In this document: positions 19,010 through 25,475 of the stretch, one piece after another | How the letters are laid out: each line of letters opens with the position of its first letter | Numbering within the stretch: the stretch's first letter is position 1 | From: a virus | Length of the DNA stretch: 25,475 nt | Virus record (IMG/VR): IMGVR_UViG_3300042509_000398 | Coordinates: 1-25,475 of that record | Reading direction: 5' to 3' (one strand) | Notes under the pieces: model-generated | The model's database searches: none | Told to the model about the DNA's origin: nothing | What the model saw: the letters and a program-made list of their open reading frames with translations, nothing else | Position numbers and translations under genes: made by a program

Positions 19010-20610
19010 CCGAATGTTGCGGTTCTTACTCGTTGACGTTCCAATTGTTGTGCAGTCGTTACCTCGCCACCTACGACATACGCACGGATGGGTTGGTTGA
19101 ACTGACTGCCGATGCTTTGTGCAAGCTGATTCGTGCCACTTTGTCCAACGATATTGAACTGCGGTGCAGGCACGGAGCCACCACCTCCGGCAGCGGAGGA
19201 GTTGATTGATGGGCTTGAAGGTTGTGAGTCACTCCAAGTGAACTTCTGCGCTCCAATAGCAGCAACACGGGCAAGACCACCTGCTACGGCTACGGCAGCA
19301 GCGATCTGCGCACGTACAACTGACGTGGGGTCACCGATGATGAGCTGCGAGGTGTACGCCTTTTGTGCGGCTGCATAGGTCGACACGATGGTCTCTGCGA
19401 TGCTTAACGCCTTATTGCGGTTGAACGCTCGCTCTGATGCCTCCTTGTTATTGGCATCGTAGATGGAATTCAGCTCCTTCAGCGCACCGATAGTGCCAAG
19501 CGCAGAGTCAACGGCAAGATCTTGCAGCGACTGACGGTAGGCTCTCTCTTTGTCTATCTCGTCTTTGCGTGCCTTGTCTGCTGCATCTGATTCAGCCTTT
19601 CTCGCACGGGCTTGGCGGATCTTGCGCTCCTCCTCTGCCCAAATCTCTTGATCTTCTATCTCTTGAAGTTGGTCTTGGTAGAACTCAAGAAGATCAACAC
19701 TAAACTTCGCCCGTGAACGGACGGCCTCATTGCCCTTCTCAACGGCCTTTGCAAGCTCGTCTGCCCAATAGTTGTTGCTGACGATGATTGCGTTCAGTCG
19801 GTTGAACTCCTCCTGACGCTCACGCTCACGGTCTGCCTTTGCTTGTTTTGCATCTGCCGCTTTCTTATCACGCACACGCTTGTCCTCTGATAGGTCGAGC
19901 GCACGGAGTGCTGACTGCTTGTCGAGGATGTCTTGAGAGATTTGCTTTTGGGCCTCTGCGTCATCGTACAAGAACGCCTGCTTTGCAATCAGGTCTTGCA
20001 GCTCTTGGTTGAGCAGCTCCTTGCGCTTGCTATATACGGTCTCGGCTGCTGCTCCGGAAGCCTCCAATTCTGCGATCTCCCGCTTGATCTCGTTCGATGC
20101 GCCATCACGTGCCTTGCGCTCCTTGTCAAGAGCGTCAGCGGCCTGCCGTGTGGTATCAATGTATTGCTTCTTGGCTTCGTCAGCCTTCTTGAGAGCCTCC
20201 GCCTCCTCCTCTGCTGATGTAGTCAGTTCATCGTATAACTGAACGAGGCTCTGAATGACGAGGATAGCAATACCAAAGGCAGCAGTTTTCAGAGCAAGGT
20301 CAAGACCTTTTACTCCTGCGGTTGCTGCTTTGACGGATTCATACGCCTGAAAGAACGCATCTGACATCCCTCCGGTCAGATCATTGATGAGTCCCTTGAT
20401 TGGGGACACCGTTTTCTTTAGCGTCTCAAGGTCTCTTGTACCTTCTTTGATTTTGGTGTCGCCTTGAGCAGGTTGGTCAAACGCTTCCGCAAGCTCATCC
20501 TTGACCTCTTTGGCCTTTCTCTTTACGCCATCAAGCTCCTTCGTGATTTTGTCAGCGGCAGGAGCAGCGTTGGTCGTGATGCTTATGTTAATGTTTACTT
20601 CTTCAGCCAT
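19006..20610 (-). CDS. Tail tape measure protein
   Basis: A 534-aa protein, largely alpha-helical and charged. Long coiled-coil regions (about 135-370, rich in Lys, Glu, Ala and Arg) surround hydrophobic segments (about 105-127, DLALKTAAFGIAILVIQSLV, and about 425-450, IAAAVAVAGGLARVAAIG). It ends in a Gly/Ser-rich region and YVVGGEVTTAQQLERQRV, an ending I associate with tape measure proteins of Bacteroidota phages. Tape measures set tail length; by the usual scaling of about 0.15 nm per residue this would be near 80 nm. GGAGG lies just before the ATG. It is shorter than many tape measures. Confidence 0.78.
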   Translation of the reverse strand: MAEEVNINISITTNAAPAADKITKELDGVKRKAKEVKDELAEAFDQPAQGDTKIKEGTRDLETLKKTVSPIKGLINDLTGGMSDAFFQAYESVKAATAGVKGLDLALKTAAFGIAILVIQSLVQLYDELTTSAEEEAEALKKADEAKKQYIDTTRQAADALDKERKARDGASNEIKREIAELEASGAAAETVYSKRKELLNQELQDLIAKQAFLYDDAEAQKQISQDILDKQSALRALDLSEDKRVRDKKAADAKQAKADRERERQEEFNRLNAIIVSNNYWADELAKAVEKGNEAVRSRAKFSVDLLEFYQDQLQEIEDQEIWAEEERKIRQARARKAESDAADKARKDEIDKERAYRQSLQDLAVDSALGTIGALKELNSIYDANNKEASERAFNRNKALSIAETIVSTYAAAQKAYTSQLIIGDPTSVVRAQIAAAVAVAGGLARVAAIGAQKFTWSDSQPSSPSINSSAAGGGGSVPAPQFNIVGQSGTNQLAQSIGSQFNQPIRAYVVGGEVTTAQQLERQRVRTATFG

Positions 20611-20753
20611 TGCCTCCTAATGATCTTTTTTGTGTCTTGCCAATTGCTCGGTAGATGGTATTTGCCTTTTGCGATTTCAACATTCTCACTCACGCCTACC
20701 CAATCATCCGACTGAAGTACGTCTACCAAATAACCTATAAATCCTTTTTTCAT
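20595..20753 (-). CDS. Small basic protein before the tape measure, 52 aa
   Basis: The ATG at 20753-20751 follows the stop of the 733-aa gene by two bases. It opens a 52-residue frame starting MKKGFIGYLVDVLQSDDWVG and ending in a basic tail (TKKIIRRQWLKK) that overlaps the tape measure start by 16 bases. The overlap codons contain the GGAGG sequence for the tape measure. Position before the tape measure is where tail assembly chaperones normally lie, but this protein is shorter and I see no slippery site. Function unknown. Confidence 0.66.
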   Translation of the reverse strand: MKKGFIGYLVDVLQSDDWVGVSENVEIAKGKYHLPSNWQDTKKIIRRQWLKK

Positions 20754-20755
20754 AC

Positions 20756-22957
20756 TTACGATGGTGATGATGGTTCTAATGGCTCCGAAGGAGTAGCGTA
20801 GATTCCCGTGGTCGTGGATTGGTCATCGTTGAGCAACTCGAAGCGACACTTGCCTGTGGTCATATTTACTGACACCGAATTCACCGTGAATCGGCTATTA
20901 TTCCAAATGACCTTGTTTTGCAGGTTCAGCGTTAGGATCTTGCCGAGTGGCAACACCGCATCCACCTGTACGAGCCTGCGGCTCTTATTGTATAGCGTGG
21001 TGATGTACTCCGCCCAATAGTTGTAGTATAGTCCGTTCTTGACCACCTGCAAGAAGTAGGGGTCGATGTTTGCACCAAAACACATACTATTCGCCTGAAA
21101 GAGCGTTTGGTCGTAGCGGTTCGATACGTTGGCATACCAACAATTGGTAATGGTTCGTGTGGTCACTCCATCAGAATCTACCCACATAATCGGCTCATCA
21201 AAGAACGAGAAGTCGGCATCAAAATATCCGTAGAACAAAACAGGCGCACCAACATACGGATTCAGGGTTCCGTCATCGTTTGCCTCCGTGGTGATGCTCT
21301 TGTACACGAGTACCGTTGTGAGGGTGCCTTCTCTTTCGTCAGTCAGACGCTCAAACAAAGGGCACTCAAACGGAATGTCAATTGTGAAGTTCTCTGCGTC
21401 AAAGGTGAATGTTGCTCGCAGGTCTCCGAAGCCTACCGAGTTGGTCTGCTGATATTGGAAGCCGAGTATCTGCTCGGTTGGTTGGTACTTGAACTCAATG
21501 TCACGATAGATGGGCGGACGGTTCACCGAGTACTCCGTGATGTCGAAGTAGGTTTGGTAGTCCTGATTTGTGCCATCAGCATACCATTCGCTCAAGGGCT
21601 GAAGCAAGAAGCTGCCATCGCTCTGCGGAACCAATACAAGATTGTGCATCTTCATAATTCCGGACAGGAAGTCCGTCACTCGCATTTCAGGCATCAGGTC
21701 AGAGACAATCAATCTGAAGCTGACGGTCTGCGAAGTGGTGCGGTCAACGGAGAATTCGTTTGCGATGGGTAGTCCCGTTTCTCGGTCGAGGGTGTCGCAG
21801 CTATAATCGGTCGGCAAGAACGTAATTGAGTTTGTAGCCTGCGGTCTGATTGCAAGCTGCACGTTTGTACCCAAAGGAACGTACAGGTCAAAGCTGCGCT
21901 GCACGCTTGTTCCGTGAGCATCTACGAGTGCTGCTGCCTGCAATTGCCCATTGAAGAAAATACCAAGCTCGTAGGCCTCCGTGCAACTACCCATTGTTAC
22001 CACGAATTGGTAGTCGTTATCCGCAGGGCTTGTCCACGTTTCGGTAGCAAGGTTGAAGTCGCTTCCGCTGCCCGTGTTGCGGGTGAAGTCAATCAGCGTC
22101 CAAGCGATGTCGTTTCCGCTTGAGAATAGATAGCCTTCTGCTCGGTGTAGCCATAGCGAGAGGTCAACAAACGGGACTGATGTCAGGAAGTCACCCGTGA
22201 AGTTGATGCCGTATTTTGTTTCAATAGCATCCAAAACCGCCTTGACCTTGATTGCAGGCTTCAGCTCGTACCAATGAATCCCGTGTACACCTGCTCCATT
22301 GTCAGCAATGTTGCTATCTCCTACGTCACCCGCACCTGAATTGTAGTACCAATTCTTCACGGGACTCATCAGCGGATAGAAGAAGTTTTCGTCAGTATCT
22401 GCGATGAAGCGAATACGCACCTCGTCATCGGTGTATTCGTGGTCGTATGCGCTGAAGTTTAGGTCGTACAGGTAGTCGTCACCGAATAGGTCGGTGAGGT
22501 TTACCAACTCCCCATAGAACGTGAGTGTGTAGGCGTATGGCTCCGTGCCTTTGAGTTGTACGTTCTCAATCTCAATCACACCTGTGCGGAATGGCAATGA
22601 GTTGATCTCGATTCTTGCGGGCTGACGCAAGCGTCCGTCAAAGGTGTTGGTCACACTTGTGCTTGACGCACCTGCGTTCCAAGCGGTAGCCCAACTATTC
22701 CACGTGATGCCGATGCTATTCCATACCGGACTACCTGCGGTCTCGGTGGTTATCTTCGAGCCTGTGATGTTCCAATTGTAATAATGCTGAAGGATCTCGT
22801 TGTTGCGTGGCGTAGCAGGAACCGTGAAGCCTTGCGTGAAGTCCGTGAACACCTTGCTGATGTCCTGCACATTCTGCACCGACAGGTTGATGCTGATCTC
22901 CTCGTCATCAAACAGGTCAAGTCGAAAGTCGTTGACGTATAGGTCTACCTTGTTCAT
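20756..22957 (-). CDS. Large tail/baseplate structural protein, 733 aa
   Basis: A 733-aa protein beginning MNKVDLYVNDFRLDLFDDEE and then ISINLSVQNVQDISKVFTDF followed by TQGFTVPATPRNN. This N-terminus is one I recall from large tail proteins of Bacteroidota phages and prophages. The body is beta-rich with SLPFRTGVIEIENVQLKG, TLTFYGELVNLTDLFGDDYL and FLSGIMKMHNLVLVPQSDGS, the last resembling distal-tail or baseplate-hub segments. An insert near residues 78-95 carries a spaced-Trp motif (VWNSIGITWNSWATAWNAG). It probably belongs to the tail tip or baseplate. The last residues are a Ser/Pro-rich tail. Confidence 0.72.
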   Translation of the reverse strand: MNKVDLYVNDFRLDLFDDEEISINLSVQNVQDISKVFTDFTQGFTVPATPRNNEILQHYYNWNITGSKITTETAGSPVWNSIGITWNSWATAWNAGASSTSVTNTFDGRLRQPARIEINSLPFRTGVIEIENVQLKGTEPYAYTLTFYGELVNLTDLFGDDYLYDLNFSAYDHEYTDDEVRIRFIADTDENFFYPLMSPVKNWYYNSGAGDVGDSNIADNGAGVHGIHWYELKPAIKVKAVLDAIETKYGINFTGDFLTSVPFVDLSLWLHRAEGYLFSSGNDIAWTLIDFTRNTGSGSDFNLATETWTSPADNDYQFVVTMGSCTEAYELGIFFNGQLQAAALVDAHGTSVQRSFDLYVPLGTNVQLAIRPQATNSITFLPTDYSCDTLDRETGLPIANEFSVDRTTSQTVSFRLIVSDLMPEMRVTDFLSGIMKMHNLVLVPQSDGSFLLQPLSEWYADGTNQDYQTYFDITEYSVNRPPIYRDIEFKYQPTEQILGFQYQQTNSVGFGDLRATFTFDAENFTIDIPFECPLFERLTDEREGTLTTVLVYKSITTEANDDGTLNPYVGAPVLFYGYFDADFSFFDEPIMWVDSDGVTTRTITNCWYANVSNRYDQTLFQANSMCFGANIDPYFLQVVKNGLYYNYWAEYITTLYNKSRRLVQVDAVLPLGKILTLNLQNKVIWNNSRFTVNSVSVNMTTGKCRFELLNDDQSTTTGIYATPSEPLEPSSPS

Positions 22958-24177
22958 CGTACCAAGCTGCGTTCGTCAAAGGCATAGGTGAACGTCATCG
23001 TGTAGTTGATGAGCTTTTGGTTGACGCTTTTTTGATATTCGATGCTGCCACGATCAGGCACAACGCTGACCCAATTGCTGCCATCCAACACCGCAACGTA
23101 CTCACTCATCAGGATGTCCTTGATGGTCTCATCGTAGTTCTGATCCACGAAGCCCGTGTTCAGTCGTAGTGAGTTGCGTGAGTTTACGTTGAACGAGTTG
23201 TACTTGCCCACCTCAAGTGATGGCGTAGTGAAGCCGTCATTGTAGATGCTCTTTTGGTACGAGTCCTGCGTGAACGTACCCGTCTCATCGCTGCGCTTGA
23301 AGAACGTGATGAAGTCAGCAACACCGAATCGGTTGATGAATGCGATTTGATAGGGGGTGTACTTCGGCTCGCAGATGAGGTAGTATCGTACCGTTGCGAT
23401 AGGATCGCCTCCCGTGTCTTTTAAGATAACATCGTACCAACTTCCAACACCACCGTTCGGTTGATTGCTTGGACGCAGATCTGAAGGCAGGTATGAATTA
23501 GCCTGAAGGTTGGCGGGGCCTACGCCTGCATAGATTACGAGATCTTGCGTGTTGGTGCTTGTTGGGTCAGGCGGGGTGGTGCTAACTGAAGAAACGTAGA
23601 AGTCATCCGAGTCACCGCTTTCCCAAGTGATGGTAATGAAGCCCAAGTCGTTTGCCACACTATTGTTGATGGCAAGCACCTCTGAATTGGTTACCAAGCA
23701 TTGGCGGTCACGGCTTGTCGCAAGTACAGGCTGACTCACCGAAGTCGGTGTGATGTTCGTCATTGCTGCCCATCCATCAGTGGTGATGTAAGCGTAGGTC
23801 GTGCCGGAACTCCACGTGGCAGTAGTTGCTGCTGCTCCGTTGTTGGAGAATGTCCACGTGCCTTGTGGACGCACCCATAGGCATTCGCCCTGTGGACTCT
23901 GCGTGTAGCCGATGTCATTCCAAATGCTGAAGTCGTGGTAGAACTCCGAGCGTACCAAGTCACTCACCTCAAAGTTGATGACCTCGTTGATTGAATAGCC
24001 CTTTGATAGGTTGTAGTTGTTGGTGGCGGATGCTGCTTTGGTTCCCGTGTAGATAGCAAGATTCAAAGTCATCTCGTTCAATGTATCATTGGCGAGGGCG
24101 TTGTTCTTTGCCGTGATGAACTGCGGGCTTCTCGCCATTGCGAGGCTGCTTGGGGTGGCTATGACAGGTGTACTCAT
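22954..24177 (-). CDS. Tail or appendage structural protein, 407 aa
   Basis: A 407-aa beta-rich protein starting MSTPVIATPSSLAMARSPQF, with NLAIYTGTKAASATNNYNLS and INEVINFEVSDLVRSEFYHD. Its later part has YYLICEPKYTPYQIAFINRF, GVADFITFFKRSDETGTF and a final LINYTMTFTYAFDERSLVR. I recall this arrangement as a structural protein paired with the 733-aa type protein in Bacteroidota phages. A central Thr/Trp-rich region (about 105-145) looks like an inserted fibre or carbohydrate-binding patch. It is ATGA-coupled to both neighbours. The exact place in the virion is unknown. Confidence 0.68.
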   Translation of the reverse strand: MSTPVIATPSSLAMARSPQFITAKNNALANDTLNEMTLNLAIYTGTKAASATNNYNLSKGYSINEVINFEVSDLVRSEFYHDFSIWNDIGYTQSPQGECLWVRPQGTWTFSNNGAAATTATWSSGTTYAYITTDGWAAMTNITPTSVSQPVLATSRDRQCLVTNSEVLAINNSVANDLGFITITWESGDSDDFYVSSVSTTPPDPTSTNTQDLVIYAGVGPANLQANSYLPSDLRPSNQPNGGVGSWYDVILKDTGGDPIATVRYYLICEPKYTPYQIAFINRFGVADFITFFKRSDETGTFTQDSYQKSIYNDGFTTPSLEVGKYNSFNVNSRNSLRLNTGFVDQNYDETIKDILMSEYVAVLDGSNWVSVVPDRGSIEYQKSVNQKLINYTMTFTYAFDERSLVR

Positions 24178-24737
24178 TGTCTTGGTTGTTGCAACGTGAA
24201 TCGTAGGAAGTCAGCTACCTCAAGCGCATAGGCTTGCGCAATTTCGTTGGGAAGCTGCTCAAATTGTAATTGGAACGGCTTGGTGAAGAAGCTCGTTGTT
24301 TTGATGCCCTTGTTGTAGATGCTTCGGGTGATCAGGAATGCCGTAGCATCGTAGCTCAAGAACTGACCCTTCTTGCCCTCCTCACGGCTTTGGAATTGGA
24401 ATCTACGGGTACGCACCCATTGGTTGATAGCACGGGTCAAACCGCCACGCATACCGCTGCTCCCCGTTCCGAATCGGAAGGGACTGTTGGGGGCTTTGTC
24501 GGATGACGTCTTGCCCTTGACACCGTAGTCCTGAAACTTCCAATAGGGAGCAAGCTCGTCCATCTTCCATTGCAGGGCGATTGAGTTGGGGTTCACCTCA
24601 ATGTAGTACTGAAGCGAATTGGCAAGATTACCCGTGACGTTCTTGTTCTCACGGGCAAGGTTAGCCTTCGCCTGCTCGACTACGCCATTGGCAAACTTCT
24701 CAAGGCTTGCACGGACAAGATCCTGCCGGAGTTGCAT
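24174..24737 (-). CDS. HK97 gp10-like neck / tail-completion protein
   Basis: The ATG at 24737 forms a TGATG junction with the upstream stop and gives 187 aa; a TTG six bases earlier would be the longer option. The N-terminal helix (DLVRASLEKFANGVVEQAKA) with VTGNLANSLQYYI, followed by a 'WKFQDYGVKGK' segment, fits HK97 gp10-type proteins, which join head and tail. The middle contains basic, aromatic sequence (INQWVRTRRFQFQSREEGKK). The assignment comes from pattern and context, without a computed comparison. Confidence 0.68.
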   Translation of the reverse strand: MQLRQDLVRASLEKFANGVVEQAKANLARENKNVTGNLANSLQYYIEVNPNSIALQWKMDELAPYWKFQDYGVKGKTSSDKAPNSPFRFGTGSSGMRGGLTRAINQWVRTRRFQFQSREEGKKGQFLSYDATAFLITRSIYNKGIKTTSFFTKPFQLQFEQLPNEIAQAYALEVADFLRFTLQQPRQ

Positions 24738-25204
24738 CAGCAAATAGAGATTTCGGTGTTAGAGAGCAGCACATCGAAGGTGGCAGTCCACCCCGCAAGC
24801 AGGTTCTCGAAACGCTCCGTGAACGGAAGGCACGTGGGGTTGCCGTCCAACTGATACAGGTCGGAGTACAACTGCCCTCTGCGAAGCTCCTCTACCACAT
24901 CGTTGATGACCGCAAGCTGCGTGTTGAGGATGTCTTGCACGTTGCTCGTTCCGTAGAACGGCTCTGCCTGCGCACGTGGGTTCTCTTTGGTCTCATCCAC
25001 CACGTCCATACAAATGAGGCTGATGCTCATACGAACCACCTGACCTTCGAACGTAGCTTGGTTCACCATAATGTGCGACAATGGGAAGATCGTCTGCTTG
25101 TTGAGGTCAACGTCATAAACGTCACCCGTAGTCACTACGTTGACTTGGCTATTGGCTTCAAGGGTGTCCTTGAGCTTGGTGGTGATGTCGTAGAATTGTC
25201 TCAT
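24737..25204 (-). CDS. Putative tail terminator / tail-completion protein
   Basis: A 155-aa protein of mixed alpha/beta character. YDITTKLKDTLEANSQVNVV is followed by a beta region with KQTIFPLSHIMVNQATFEGQ and VRMSISLICMDVVDET. A helix with DILNTQLAVINDVVEELRRG comes next, and the end is FERFENLLAGWTATFDVLLS-like (as TERFENLLAGWTATFDV). This strand-helix-strand layout and the position next to a gp10-like gene fit tail terminator or completion proteins. Family membership was not checked. Confidence 0.62.
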   Translation of the reverse strand: MRQFYDITTKLKDTLEANSQVNVVTTGDVYDVDLNKQTIFPLSHIMVNQATFEGQVVRMSISLICMDVVDETKENPRAQAEPFYGTSNVQDILNTQLAVINDVVEELRRGQLYSDLYQLDGNPTCLPFTERFENLLAGWTATFDVLLSNTEISIC

Positions 25205-25475
25205 TTTTTCAGTTGTTTTTGGAGGATCTTATTCTCCGTTTCTATGCGCTCTTTTTCAAAGGTGAGGTAGGTGAATGCGAATGCTGCTGACATCTCTGCT
25301 ACTTGACCGAACTTGAGGGGGTCTCCATTAGAGAGCTGATAGTAGATGGTGACCCAAGACCATTTTTGAGAAAATTGTGCAGCGGGACTAAATTCATCTC
25401 CTGCTCCATTCCCAAAGATTTCAGGGAAGCGATCGATAAATCGTTTCCTAAAGTCCAAAAAAAAAGCATCGCACC
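25201..25475 (-). CDS. Small structural-region protein, 5' end outside the window
   Basis: The frame is open through the right edge of the window, reading CDAFFLDFRKRFIDRFPEIF at its visible start. The only in-window start is a TTG at 25458, so the gene probably begins outside. A central segment (SPAAQFSQKWSWVTIYYQLS, then NGDPLKFGQVAEM) and a charged helical end (TFEKERIETENKILQKQLKK) resemble small proteins encoded before tail genes in Bacteroidota phages. A run of nine T lies within the frame near the edge (25457-25465). Its role is unknown; a tail assembly factor is one possibility. Confidence 0.62.
   Translation of the reverse strand, partial: CDAFFLDFRKRFIDRFPEIFGNGAGDEFSPAAQFSQKWSWVTIYYQLSNGDPLKFGQVAEMSAAFAFTYLTFEKERIETENKILQKQLKK

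Noticed and set aside
21107-21772. Long open frame on the plus strand (221 codons)
   Set aside because: It lies wholly antisense to the 733-aa tail protein, has no promoter or operon partner, and its composition is that of a reverse-complement shadow.
24707-25270. Plus-strand open frame of 187 codons
   Set aside because: Antisense to two coupled structural genes; Val/His-rich shadow composition and no supporting signals.
1-25475. CRISPR array, integrase, repressor, transposase or toxin-antitoxin pair
   Set aside because: No regularly spaced long repeats and no protein with the corresponding motifs were found; lysogeny cannot be judged from this window.

Overview
The window is part of a tailed, siphovirus-like bacteriophage (or prophage) genome. 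All supported genes lie on the minus strand, so transcription runs from high to low coordinates. A host in the Bacteroidota is suggested by several things. TAnnTTTG -7 boxes, the signature of that phylum's housekeeping promoters, precede replication genes, and most starts have A-rich leaders without a Shine-Dalgarno sequence. Many small proteins also look like families I know from Bacteroidota phages. I see no integrase, repressor, tRNA, CRISPR array or insertion sequence. The terminase is also absent and presumably lies outside the window.

Virion module (about 25475 to 9822). In transcription order it holds a window-edge fragment, two neck/tail-completion candidates, two large tail or appendage proteins, a 52-aa gene, the tape measure, an XkdF-like prohead protease, two small virion proteins and a scaffold-like protein. 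These are followed by the major capsid protein, a tail-tube-like protein, a 111-aa protein, the portal, a GIY-YIG homing endonuclease, a connector-like protein and tail-fibre genes. The order is unusual because tail genes precede the head genes. Strong intrinsic terminators follow the capsid gene and the tail-tube gene.

Lysis module (about 9800 to 8265). Nested small genes (a coiled-coil peptide, two membrane peptides and a very basic peptide) come before a T7-type amidase and a lipoprotein with a C-terminal membrane segment, a candidate one-piece spanin. A branched inverted-repeat structure occupies the amidase leader.

Region 7914-8264 is AT-rich, gene-free and full of short direct and inverted repeats. 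It separates the late and early modules and is the best candidate here for an origin or control region.

Replication and regulation module (7913 to 1). It encodes a CoiA-like nuclease candidate, a DUF3310 protein, a RusA-type resolvase, an SSB-like protein, a RecA-fold ATPase/helicase and a protein resembling the DNA-binding domain IV of DnaA. It also encodes a sigma-like factor, an MjaI-like PD-(D/E)XK nuclease, a RecE/RecB-like exonuclease and many small unknown proteins. Two compact terminator-to-promoter junctions (near 2035-2119 and 5971-6017) divide it into transcription units. Several promoter-proximal genes share an ACCAATC leader motif directly before the start codon. The phage sigma-like factor may read the late genes, near whose starts I found no convincing TAnnTTTG box; that is an inference.
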